This document shows, piece after piece, positions 8,272-15,133 of a stretch of DNA of 41,868 nt. The notes beneath the pieces are model-generated. The model saw only the letters and a program-made list of their open reading frames with translations. It was not told where the DNA came from and ran no database searches. Each line of letters opens with the position of its first letter. Position 1 is the stretch's first letter. Source of the DNA: a bacterium (lineage in GTDB: Bacteria > Bacteroidota > Bacteroidia > CAILMK01 > JACPUW01); NCBI GenBank assembly GCA_016124515.1, contig WGNN01000040.1:1-41868 (forward strand), in the 5' to 3' direction. Position numbers and translations under genes: made by a program.

Positions 8272-8529
8272 ATGACTACCCAAACACAAACAACAGAGAA
8301 GAAAAAGCCAACCTGGCGATTGGTGCAGGACAAAGTATTTTATAAGTCAGGTCCGCTTGGACAGCTTGTCAGGGATACCAGCCAGATTGAAGTCGCTGTT
8401 GGCTGGGATGAAACCGGCAGAGAAAGCCGGAAGCCCTACATTTCTTGGTCAAACAGTGTAGTACCTGTTTTACCTGATGTTGACGGACGAATTGCCCTGC
8501 GTGCATTTCCAATCAACCATGATGCATAA
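8272..8529 (+). CDS. Small hypothetical protein
   Basis: ATG at 8272 after AGAAAGGAAAAAAC, a good ribosome site; 85 residues. It starts MTTQTQTTEKKKPTWRLVQD and continues with a compact beta-rich part (VFYKSGPLGQLVRDTSQIEV, GRIALRAFPINHDA). No known motif. It sits between two strong hairpins in the rightward maintenance block and is likely expressed as part of that operon. Confidence 0.75.
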   Translation: MTTQTQTTEKKKPTWRLVQDKVFYKSGPLGQLVRDTSQIEVAVGWDETGRESRKPYISWSNSVVPVLPDVDGRIALRAFPINHDA

Positions 8530-8535
8530 CAGACC

Positions 8536-8564
8536 AGCGGAGCAGGTCCGATACCTGCTCCGCT
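8536..8564 (+). terminator. Perfect 12-bp hairpin, terminator-like
   Basis: AGCGGAGCAGGT (8536-8547) and ACCTGCTCCGCT (8553-8564) pair perfectly around a CCGAT loop and are followed by TTTCTATTTTATT. It lies 7 bp after the stop at 8529 and 26 bp before the next start at 8591. It could be a rho-independent terminator with a weak U-tract, or a stabilising intergenic hairpin like the others in this block. Confidence 0.6.
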
Positions 8565-8590
8565 TTCTATTTTATTGAAAGGACAATTGA

Positions 8591-9325
8591 ATGACTGAAA
8601 ATTTCAACCGACTAGCCAAGAACATTAAGCACCTGGGAATAAAATATGGTCTTAGCAAGGTGTTTAATGACTTCCTTACCATGGGTATTTGCTCTTACCA
8701 TCGCGACAATTTACGAAGCCGATTGAGAGAGCAAAACGCGGATAATGAAACACTGTATTTAAATGCCACAGGGCCATACAGCGAAGAAGAACTGGAGCTT
8801 TTTGTTGAGTGCATGGCATACCTGCAACTAAATGTATTGGACAACCCGTACAGCGATATACTCGGAGAGTTTTTCATGCAGGAAATTACCCGCGGTTTAA
8901 ATGGGCAATATTTTACACCAGAACACCTTTGCAGCTTTCTGTCAGAAATGCTCAACAGACATGGTAAAATAGAAGGGAAGAGATTTTTTGATCCTGCCTG
9001 CGGATCCGCAAGGATGTTGCTACAGGCTGCCAAGCGAAACCATAAAAACTATTTTTATGGTGCAGACAACTCAGGAACCTGCGCCAAGATGTCTGTACTC
9101 AATTTTTTCTTCAACGGCTTAGTTGGTGAAGTAGCTTGGATGGATAGTTTGCGCATGGAGTGGTATGGTGGTTGGCGCATCAATACCGATGGTGTGGGTA
9201 TTATTCCGATTGAAAAAGAAGAATCAGCAATCTGGAATGAAGCCCCCGGACAAAAGCCATCTGTGGAACCAAAGGAAATTGAGAATAATACCAAGCTATC
9301 ATCACAGCAATTGACACTGTTTTAA
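8591..9325 (+). CDS. N6-adenine methylase-like protein lacking the catalytic motif
   Basis: ATG at 8591 after GAAAGGACAATTG; 244 residues. Residues 106-110 (QYFTP) and 134-140 (DPACGSA) are the HsdM-like lead-in and SAM-binding motif I of N6-adenine methylases. After motif I the fold continues (NYFYGADNSGTCAKMSVLNF) but the catalytic (N/D/S)PP(Y/F) motif expected some 60-80 residues later is not present; the sequence there reads VAWMDSLRMEWYGGW and the protein becomes polar. It could be a methylase homologue that binds but does not methylate, for example acting as an antirestriction or regulatory factor. Proteins of this shortened form recur in Bacteroidetes mobile elements. It is followed 11 bp later by a broken gene. 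Confidence 0.8.
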   Translation: MTENFNRLAKNIKHLGIKYGLSKVFNDFLTMGICSYHRDNLRSRLREQNADNETLYLNATGPYSEEELELFVECMAYLQLNVLDNPYSDILGEFFMQEITRGLNGQYFTPEHLCSFLSEMLNRHGKIEGKRFFDPACGSARMLLQAAKRNHKNYFYGADNSGTCAKMSVLNFFFNGLVGEVAWMDSLRMEWYGGWRINTDGVGIIPIEKEESAIWNEAPGQKPSVEPKEIENNTKLSSQQLTLF

Positions 9326-9336
9326 AGGATAAAGGA

Positions 9337-9498
9337 ATGACCGATTGGTATTTTACCAAAGATGGAGACTTAAGCTGTTTAGCTCTATATGAGCGTCACT
9401 ATTCGGTACATCGGTATAAAGAAGGTCTGGCAATCCTTCAATTATACATTTTGATTAACGCGGCCCTCTTTCCATTTCCTTACGTAGCGTATCGTTAA
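9337..9498 (+). pseudogene. 5' remnant of a truncated element gene
   Basis: ATG at 9337 follows AAAGGATAAAGGA. The frame encodes MTDWYFTKDGDLSCLALYER and continues HYSVHRYKEG, a beginning I associate with a small conserved protein of Bacteroidetes mobile elements, then changes character (LAILQLYILINAALFPFPYV) and stops at 9498 after running antisense into the BrnA gene. The break at about 9425-9440 marks the point where the BrnTA/ubiquitin-like cargo joins the maintenance block. The identity of the parent protein is from memory of similar sequences and is not certain. Confidence 0.5.
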
Positions 9499-9727
9499 CA
9501 ATAGCATTGTATCCCTTATGTGATCTAAGCCATGCCACAATATCGGCATCAAGACGCATGCCAATATGTTGTTTCGGGTTCTCAAGCCTAGGCCTGCCTC
9601 CCAGTCGTTTCATTGTTTGCAACAGGTCGGGATCTGCCTCCTGTATCGGTCGGGCTTGTGCAAATATGTCCTTACTCAGTTCCGGGCTTTCTTTGTCAGG
9701 TTTCTCCGGATTGGTTTTTATTGTCAT
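9455..9727 (-). CDS. brnA: BrnA-family antitoxin
   Basis: From the ATG at 9725-9727 (MTIKTNPEKPDKE, preceded by GGAGAATG) the protein has 90 residues. The C-terminal half, KQHIGMRLDADIVAWLRSHK followed by YNAIVNDTLRKEM, is the ribbon-helix-helix domain of BrnA antitoxins, which bind DNA and neutralise BrnT. The N-terminal part is polar (PIQEADPDLLQTMKRLGGRP). It overlaps the upstream toxin gene by 32 nt, the usual BrnT-then-BrnA order. Such modules are normally autoregulated by the complex binding upstream of brnT. It lies at the junction of the cargo with the maintenance block. Confidence 0.88.
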   Translation of the reverse strand: MTIKTNPEKPDKESPELSKDIFAQARPIQEADPDLLQTMKRLGGRPRLENPKQHIGMRLDADIVAWLRSHKGYNAIVNDTLRKEMERGPR

Positions 9728-9986
9728 CGTACATTCTCCTTTCTCTTTTATTGGCTCTGCGAAAACTGATGATCCAGTATACATTTCTTCGCCGTGTATA
9801 GACTACGATATGCACCACACCTTTTTCATCAGGCACAATCGCAATCATTCGTTTTTCGCCGTATTCTTTTCGTGTATCCTCAATGATTAATGCTTCGTTC
9901 CAATTAAGGCGTGGAACGTCCTCAAAAGAGAGTGATCGCTCAACAATATTTCTTCTGTTCTTGCAGTCATCGAAATCAATATACAC
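9696..9986 (-). CDS. brnT: BrnT-family toxin
   Basis: A 96-residue RelE-fold ribonuclease toxin. Typical BrnT features are visible: FDDCKNRRNIVERSLSFEDV near the N-terminus (the usual 'D-x-x-K-x-x-x-N-x-x-K-H' region, where R/N replaces some residues), then RKEYGEKRMIAIVPDEKGVV, the strand HIVVYTRRRNVYWIISFRRA and the terminal KRERRMYDD. In the family this RISFRRA-x-x-x-E-R stretch carries catalytic residues, and it is intact. The product would cleave RNA and slow growth when BrnA is lost, stabilising the island or acting in defence. The start at 9986 follows AAGAACAGAAG. Confidence 0.88.
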   Translation of the reverse strand: MYIDFDDCKNRRNIVERSLSFEDVPRLNWNEALIIEDTRKEYGEKRMIAIVPDEKGVVHIVVYTRRRNVYWIISFRRANKRERRMYDDNKNQSGET

Positions 9987-10383
9987 TACTTATTGTAGCA
10001 ACAAAAACAAGCTCGGGTCAAGCAAATATTGCCGATGGAACCAATGGAAATTTCTCCATAAACAATGTCAGTTTAAGGATCAGTTCAGGGTCATGAACCA
10101 AAGTGAATGATAGCGTAGAAAAGGTATGAAATAAGAGTTTACAGATGTTGGGATTTTTTATCAGACATCACGTCTAAGGGGATCAAGTCCTTAGAAATTA
10201 AGTTAGGGAAATAGAGAGAAAATAGTTTTGAATGGGGTAGCATTTGAATTTTTGAGCCAAATTCAATGTCCCAATGCTATCCCCGCAACACAACCTAAAC
10301 ACTCAAAATGATTTCGATACGCTGAGTAAAATTGTAAGGAGAATTTGGTGAAAAATAGCTTCCGTTTAATATTGGGATTTAGT
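9987..10383. other. Intergenic stretch with an imperfect hairpin
   Basis: No convincing gene. On the plus strand a frame from about 9987 to 10096 reads LIVATKTSSGQANIADGTNG and ends at a stop near 10096; it looks like a possible C-terminal scrap of an inserted or deleted gene but has no start. At 10234-10284 GGGGTAGCATT pairs with AATGCTATCCCC (one bulge) and the inner TTTGAATTT with AAATTCAA, a large hairpin that may terminate the leftward ubiquitin-like operon or mark a recombination scar. Confidence 0.4.
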
Positions 10384-10908
10384 TTACCACATGAAGGGGT
10401 CAGCGGGGTGATTTTCAATATCTTCTTTGTTTTTGATCCAAAAGTCTCGGAGTGAGGTGCCAAATATTTGACTTTCATTATTGAGAATTGAACGGTAAAG
10501 GGGATGACGTAATTTCTCTTTAATATAGGTTTCCCAATCAGTTAACTCGATTAGCGAAGCTGGTTTAGTAATGAACCAATTTCTTTGAGATTGATTTGAA
10601 ACAGAGAGAATTTCATCAAATAAATTTAACTGGCCATAAACAAGGGATTTTACCTTGAAGAAAATGTCTTCTTCCAAACGATTTTCATCACGGAAATATG
10701 CTTCGTCAATTCCCACGTTCTGAGACAAATATTTTTGTAGAACAGGATTTTCAACAAGCCATTTTTCAAACTCAAGTAGCCTTGATATCGTCGCATTGGT
10801 TTGTTCAATTGAATTTGATATCCTATCCCGAATTAAAGTGATAACGGCCCAAAGTCCACTAATTATAGTAACGACAAATGGCCAATAGAAATTTGCATCT
10901 TTATTCAT
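10384..10908 (-). CDS. Single-pass membrane protein at the end of the ubiquitin-like operon
   Basis: Start taken at ATG 10908 (MNKDANFYW), giving 174 residues; a longer frame from 10974 adds a Ser-rich segment. Residues about 8-25 (FYWPFVVTIISGLWAVITLI) form one transmembrane helix, followed by a cytoplasmic or periplasmic helical domain (SNSIEQTNATISRLLEFEKW) and a C-terminal part with aromatic residues (RNWFITKPASLIELTDWETY). I recognise no family. It lies 87 bp after the E1-like gene in the same direction and before a large hairpin, so it could be the last gene of that operon and act as its membrane-associated effector or target. Cotranscription is inference; an independent gene is possible. 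Confidence 0.7.
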   Translation of the reverse strand: MNKDANFYWPFVVTIISGLWAVITLIRDRISNSIEQTNATISRLLEFEKWLVENPVLQKYLSQNVGIDEAYFRDENRLEEDIFFKVKSLVYGQLNLFDEILSVSNQSQRNWFITKPASLIELTDWETYIKEKLRHPLYRSILNNESQIFGTSLRDFWIKNKEDIENHPADPFMW

Positions 10909-10995
10909 TTTGTTTTTATCACTAGAACATTTAAAAAATGATGATAAAATCATTAAGGGCGAACTGGGCACCACTTATACAAGATAGCTGATCTG

Positions 10996-12546
10996 CTATT
11001 CAGGCCATCTAGTTTTATATTCTTCTATGAACAACTCATCTCCACAGAAACAACCTGCTGCGCTTTTTTTCTTGGCTTTGTGAGAAAACGAAGTGTAGTC
11101 ACTTAGCTTATCCATAATGTTAATTCTTGATGTAGTCATCTTTTTAGTGTCATTAAAGTGCGTGTAATATTGAATCGTTTCGGATGCTAACATTAATCCT
11201 GCAAATACAGATTGAAATGCTAACGGTACTTCTAATTTCTTTTGGTCTTCTTGATCAAAATACTCAATGAAGTCACCTCCACAAGCAACTTTTGAATAAA
11301 GCTTTTCCATGGGAAGAGCTTCAAAACCAGCAAGTTTTCCCATTGGGATTTTTTTGCTTTTAGCAATTTCTTCGATAATTTGAATGCCTACGGGATCACC
11401 GGTACTTAAGAGTTGCCGAACAATTTTTGTCTCTTTTTCCATCTGTTCCAACCCTAGGCTTTTAGCAACGATATCTGAATGGTGCGGCCTTACTCCTTTT
11501 GGCCAGTAAATACAACTGAGGCATGGTGTATTTATGAAATCAAAATGTCGTGATATTCCCAGATCGCCAGGTTGAGTCCAGGCGTTCAAAATATATTTTG
11601 GAAGGGTAGCCTGAGCTCTGATTCTATCATTTACATTGTCCACTCCGATCGCGAGCAACTCTACTGTTAGCCTGTGCTTCGCAGTGTACTCAGTCAGTTC
11701 CATGGGTTCGTTATCCAATATCTTAAGGCTGGTTTGGTGAGCCAGGGCGTCCGTAGCTAAGGATAACTTTGAAGTTGGATTATCTAAATGACGTTGAACA
11801 CCAAGGATGTAACGTTGAAGATTCGAGAGGTCAATGTCTTCATGATCGACCAAAGAAATAGAGCCAGAGAGTCCTTCAAGTTTAGCAATAGACCATATAA
11901 AGGCATTTCCAATAGCACCTAATCCGACCAATTGGAAATTTTCTAATTTGACTTCAGGCAGCATTTCTTCAACTGGAAGAGCTTCCAAAAGCTCAAAGTT
12001 TTTCATTGAAAAAATGATGTCATCGTCAAGTTGCTTCCCATTTAGATAATCTTTAAATACCCATTTAAAAAGATTGGCAGATGCTAAACACGCAGCAGCA
12101 GCAGCCCCAAAGACATTATTTGTATCACAAAAGCTTTTTGCGCTAAAACGAGAAAAACTGGCATTCCATGAAGATGAACCAATAAATAAACAGGTATCGT
12201 TAGTGATAAAATTCGTTTTCCCTGCAACCATCCATATACTGGCTGATGCACCATTTAATTGGATTTCAATATCAGGATTAATGCTTTTCGCTAACGTCAC
12301 TAGTTCTTCTGCATACGAATGGAATTCACTTGGGAATTGGAGTACCATTTTTGGGTAGAGCCGGGAAGATAGGTTAATTAAAAGCTCTAAACAGACTTTC
12401 CCTTCTTTTGTCTTGTAGGCATTGTCACTAAAAGCTATTCCGATCTTGGTGTTTTCCAGGACATTCTCAAAAACATCCTGCTTGAAGTCCTGAACTACCT
12501 GTGCCGCTGCAAGACCTGCCTTTTTTAAAAAATTAGCTAAAGCCAT
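10996..12546 (-). CDS. E1-like ThiF-family activating enzyme
   Basis: A 516-residue protein. Residues 1-195 form an N-terminal domain that includes TNDTCLFIGSSSWNASFS and an Ala-rich helix (NNVFGAAAAACLASANLF), known from E1-like proteins of bacterial ubiquitin-like operons. Residues 200-350 are the ThiF/E1 adenylation domain: G208-x-G-A-x-G213 loop, acidic D234 in SLVDHEDID, S-N-L-x-R (241-245), and GVDNVNDRIRAQ. Paired cysteines C342-x-x-C345 and a late C-x-C (GCFCGDE) probably bind zinc; a catalytic Cys could be among these or in KVACGGDF. It should adenylate the Gly-Gly tail of the Ubl at 13655. It overlaps the JAMM gene by 14 nt. Assignment to E1-like is firm; details of chemistry are inferred. 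Confidence 0.9.
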   Translation of the reverse strand: MALANFLKKAGLAAAQVVQDFKQDVFENVLENTKIGIAFSDNAYKTKEGKVCLELLINLSSRLYPKMVLQFPSEFHSYAEELVTLAKSINPDIEIQLNGASASIWMVAGKTNFITNDTCLFIGSSSWNASFSRFSAKSFCDTNNVFGAAAAACLASANLFKWVFKDYLNGKQLDDDIIFSMKNFELLEALPVEEMLPEVKLENFQLVGLGAIGNAFIWSIAKLEGLSGSISLVDHEDIDLSNLQRYILGVQRHLDNPTSKLSLATDALAHQTSLKILDNEPMELTEYTAKHRLTVELLAIGVDNVNDRIRAQATLPKYILNAWTQPGDLGISRHFDFINTPCLSCIYWPKGVRPHHSDIVAKSLGLEQMEKETKIVRQLLSTGDPVGIQIIEEIAKSKKIPMGKLAGFEALPMEKLYSKVACGGDFIEYFDQEDQKKLEVPLAFQSVFAGLMLASETIQYYTHFNDTKKMTTSRINIMDKLSDYTSFSHKAKKKSAAGCFCGDELFIEEYKTRWPE

Positions 12547-13027
12547 TTATCTTGATTTGCTTACTTATTTCACGGTTACTTAATTTCTCCCATTGTAGCC
12601 TTCCTATAAGCCTGTAGTATGCCCAGTTTAAATAATTTATTGGAGAATTTGCGAAATCAGGTACCACTATAGAAATGGCCCCTAACTCAGTAATAATTGG
12701 GTATCTATCATCTGCTGCAGAATGGTAAGCATCAGCAGGATGACTATGGATTTGTGCAATAAGAATTAGGCCCCTAGAGTAAAGATATCTTGCGATACGT
12801 TTTAGTTCCCGTTGCCCTACAGAGAAGTAAAGCCCGTCTTCCATATCACCATTTTCTTGTTCCGGAATAATGGTTTCTTTTACCAAAGCTCTGTCATTAT
12901 CAATACGACCTGCGAAGAGAGCAACGCCTTCCATACCACTTGTCCCCTTATGTGCCATTAGACGGTAGGCAGTTTCTAATTCCCGTCTTTCAAAAATTAC
13001 CTCATTACAATGACTTAATAACTTCAT
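12533..13027 (-). CDS. JAMM/MPN-family metallopeptidase (deubiquitinase-like)
   Basis: 164 residues with a complete JAMM signature: the general base E33 (GMEGVALFAG), H94-S-H96-P, and S103-x-x-D106. Ubiquitin-like operons of bacteria regularly encode such a peptidase, which matures the Ubl or removes it from targets. Here the Ubl already ends in Gly-Gly, so removal from targets is the more likely role. The gene overlaps the E2-like gene by 4 nt (ATGA) and the E1-like gene by 14 nt, indicating strict co-translation. It differs from the RadC-type JAB protein at 4828 in length and in motif context. Confidence 0.92.
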   Translation of the reverse strand: MKLLSHCNEVIFERRELETAYRLMAHKGTSGMEGVALFAGRIDNDRALVKETIIPEQENGDMEDGLYFSVGQRELKRIARYLYSRGLILIAQIHSHPADAYHSAADDRYPIITELGAISIVVPDFANSPINYLNWAYYRLIGRLQWEKLSNREISKQIKINGFS

Positions 13028-13671
13028 GGCCTGATAATTTGTTGATATTCTAATTTAAAACCAATATTTGCCACCAATTCAGAGCCATTACTTGAAATCT
13101 TTTCTAATAAGTATCCGAGCGTTCCAATACCCTTACCTCGATGCACAAACCAGGAATCTCCAGAATGTGCTGGAAAATTGTGATACTCCCGTACTCCTTG
13201 GAGGCAGAGAAAGGGTGGCTCATTGCCTTTTACGCCCTGAATAATACCCGGGCCTTGGATCATGAGTGCTGGTAGCTGACCCATTTTTATGGAATCTACA
13301 TTAATACCTTGTTGTCTTAACAGCTCATCAAGATTTACTTCAGGTATTTTAAGGTGAATACCAAAGGCGACTTGGGAAAATAACAACGGTTCTCCCGAAA
13401 CAGGTTGTCGAAACGATACTGAAATAGGTTCAATATCGTAGTTTTCAAAGCCAAACCGTATTCTATAGACGATTATAGGCATGGTAAGCTGAACAGAGCA
13501 AAACAGGAATTCTGCGAATGGGAACTCTTCTTTTACAAGGAAAACTCCTTTCTCAGAATACCTGTCAGTCAGTTTCTTAAAATCACCGATTGCTTCATTA
13601 AATTTGGCTCGGCTGATACTTTCAGGTACATACTGAAAAGCACCGAAATTAGATTCAGCCTCCTGCACCAT
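13024..13671 (-). CDS. E2-like protein with a Cys-Glu-His-His cluster
   Basis: 215 residues. Residues about 25-100 have the rhythm of a UBC fold beta-meander (FPFAEFLFCSV, IIVYRIRFGFENYDIEPISV, SFRQP). The C-terminal part has C156 (PPFLCLQGV), E162, H164 and H169 (REYHNFPAH), then SGDSWFVHRGKG. This C, E, H, H arrangement matches the predicted metal-binding 'CEHH' region described for proteins of bacterial ubiquitin-like operons; here it is in one chain with an E2-like N-terminal part. C156 is the natural candidate for accepting the Ubl. The gene overlaps the Ubl gene by 17 nt and the JAMM gene by 4 nt. E2 function is inferred from the operon and the fold-like pattern. Confidence 0.8.
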   Translation of the reverse strand: MVQEAESNFGAFQYVPESISRAKFNEAIGDFKKLTDRYSEKGVFLVKEEFPFAEFLFCSVQLTMPIIVYRIRFGFENYDIEPISVSFRQPVSGEPLLFSQVAFGIHLKIPEVNLDELLRQQGINVDSIKMGQLPALMIQGPGIIQGVKGNEPPFLCLQGVREYHNFPAHSGDSWFVHRGKGIGTLGYLLEKISSNGSELVANIGFKLEYQQIIRP

Positions 13672-13933
13672 GGGCTAATATTAATTCAATGCATGCTCCG
13701 GACGGTAAATTCAGGTCCCTGATTTTGGAATCCAAGTCTAGAGGGGTATCATTGAATTCAACGGTCCAATCATTGATATCTCGACCGGAATTACCAGAAT
13801 CCCTTAGTGCTTGTTGCACGGCAACTTTAAGGAGGGAATTAACATTGACGCTTTCCAATAGACAGGGTTTGCCGCCTACTGAAAATTCCAGGTCAATAAA
13901 ATTTGGATTTTCATGATGTTGTTTCATATTCAT
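13655..13933 (-). CDS. Ubiquitin-like protein with exposed C-terminal Gly-Gly
   Basis: A 92-residue single-domain beta-grasp protein. Strand 1 is FIDLEFSVGGKPCLLESV, the helix is NVNSLLKVAVQQALRDSG, followed by WTVEFNDTPLDLDSKIRDLN and the last strand ACIELILAHGAGG. It ends exactly in Gly-Gly, so no processing is needed before activation. The pattern agrees with the DUF2604/multi-ubiquitin type of bacterial Ubl; only one copy of the domain is present, unlike the tandem Ubl of BilA. It is the first gene of the operon. The ATG at 13933 has an alternative ATG two codons later. Conjugation to targets is inferred from the E1-, E2- and JAMM-like partners. Confidence 0.9.
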   Translation of the reverse strand: MNMKQHHENPNFIDLEFSVGGKPCLLESVNVNSLLKVAVQQALRDSGNSGRDINDWTVEFNDTPLDLDSKIRDLNLPSGACIELILAHGAGG

Positions 13934-14110
13934 ATAATTTTTTTACGTTAGCACTTGGAAACATTGAATTTGAGCGTGTATGGCTCGTTAATTTAGCGGA
14001 ATTGATTTTTATCAGCATTTTTTGTTGCATGATTGGTAAATTTGTTTCAGCAAAGAAAGGGAGTTTTTTTGTTTTACCAAAGAAAATTTTGTTTCACGTG
14101 TAAATTTTTT
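13934..14110. promoter_or_regulatory. Divergent promoter region between the Ubl operon and the XRE gene
   Basis: 177 bp separate the two divergent starts. TTGGTAAA (14033-14040) and TTTACCAA (14073-14080) are perfect 8-bp inverted repeats 32 bp apart, and several TTTG boxes of the kind found in Bacteroidetes promoters lie between them. The XRE protein encoded at 14111 is the obvious candidate to bind here and control both directions. Confidence 0.5.
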
Positions 14111-14455
14111 ATGAACTCTATTGATATTGACAAGTTGGCGGAAATGATTCGCCAAAAAAGAAACAATCGTAACCTTAGGGAGACCGCGGCCGAGATAGGG
14201 GATATAAGTATTTCAACCTTGTCTAGAGTAGAGCAAGGAAGGGTGCCGGATATTAATACTTTTTTTACGCTATGTACTTGGCTCAGAGTAAATCCAAATG
14301 ATTTTAGCAATATGAAAGTGGGAGACTCTCCAAAAGAACAAATACTTTACCACCTGAGAGCAGATAATACTCTTCCACCTAATGTAAACGAAGCACTGGT
14401 TGCAATGATTGAACTGGCTTATAAAAATTCCGAAACACTCGGAAGTAGATCTTGA
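14111..14455 (+). CDS. XRE-family transcriptional regulator
   Basis: Start at ATG 14111 (MNSIDIDKLAEMIRQKRNNR), 114 residues; the longer frame from 14033 lies in the promoter region. Residues about 7-60 form a Cro/CI-type helix-turn-helix (LRETAAEIGDISISTLSRVE, then QGRVPDINTFFTLCTWLRVN). The C-terminal 45 residues are helical (YHLRADNTLPPNVNEALVAM). The next gene, 3 bp away, encodes an ImmA/IrrE-like peptidase; such XRE plus peptidase pairs act as a repressor and its destroyer in many mobile elements. Its position head-to-head with the ubiquitin-like operon suggests that it represses that operon until a signal activates the peptidase. Confidence 0.88.
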   Translation: MNSIDIDKLAEMIRQKRNNRNLRETAAEIGDISISTLSRVEQGRVPDINTFFTLCTWLRVNPNDFSNMKVGDSPKEQILYHLRADNTLPPNVNEALVAMIELAYKNSETLGSRS

Positions 14456-14458
14456 CTA

Positions 14459-15028
14459 TTGAGAAGAGGGTTTAAAACTAAATGTGATTCTATTTGTTCC
14501 CAGATAAGAAATGCTCTAAGGATTGATGATTATGCTGCCTTACCTGAATACGCGTTAGCTAATCACTTAGGCTTAAAGATTTTTAAGCCCTCCGATCTTC
14601 TGGCATTTGGCTTTAGAAAAAAGCACCTAAATGTTTTATGTAATGCCAATTCCAGAGATTTCTCAGCTGTGGCCATAAAAGCAAAGAGCTGTGTGCTGAT
14701 CACATTTAATGAAGCTCATTCTCCCGCAAGAATCAAGAGTAGCTTGGTCCATGAAATGGCACATATAATATGCGACCACGACTTTACTCAATTCGATGCT
14801 GATACGTCGCTTAGGGAGTTCCCCAAAGATGAAGAAGAAGAAGCGGATTGGTTGGCAGGGTGTTTATTGATACCTCGAAACGGGATTATTTGGGCAGGAA
14901 GAAAGGGAATGAACTTAGATGATTTAGCAAACCATTACGAAGTAAGTGTGCAAATGGCCAGGTGGAGAGTAAACAAGACAGGAGTGAAAAATCAGCTTCG
15001 TTATATGAAGATTAAACATAATTTGTAA
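14459..15028 (+). CDS. ImmA/IrrE-type metallopeptidase
   Basis: 189 residues if translation begins at the TTG at 14459, three bases after the XRE stop; coupling with the upstream gene makes this plausible although the start is not an ATG. The peptidase motif is H-E-M-A-H in SSLVHEMAHIICDHDFTQFD, with a downstream acidic cluster KDEEEEADWLAGCLLIPRNG in which E-x-x-A-D-W-L-A is the third-ligand helix typical of DUF955/ImmA proteins. The C-terminal region (LANHYEVSVQMARWRVNKTG) is the usual small helical domain with a winged-helix look. The predicted job is to cleave the XRE regulator at 14111 and release transcription. The activating signal is unknown. Confidence 0.88.
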   Translation: MRRGFKTKCDSICSQIRNALRIDDYAALPEYALANHLGLKIFKPSDLLAFGFRKKHLNVLCNANSRDFSAVAIKAKSCVLITFNEAHSPARIKSSLVHEMAHIICDHDFTQFDADTSLREFPKDEEEEADWLAGCLLIPRNGIIWAGRKGMNLDDLANHYEVSVQMARWRVNKTGVKNQLRYMKIKHNL

Positions 15029-15133
15029 GTTGGTGTGAACAAAAGCCCGTAATAGATCGAATATCTGACTTTCCAATAATTAGCTTCTGTAAAAAGACAA
15101 ATTAGATTGAAAGTAAAACTTGACCTAATTATC

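Noticed and set aside
9507-9890. Plus-strand frames over the BrnT/BrnA genes
   Set aside because: Antisense shadows; the minus-strand proteins match known families.
10234-10284. Large hairpin as an integron-like attC site
   Set aside because: No integron integrase and no R/L box core; a terminator or recombination scar is simpler.
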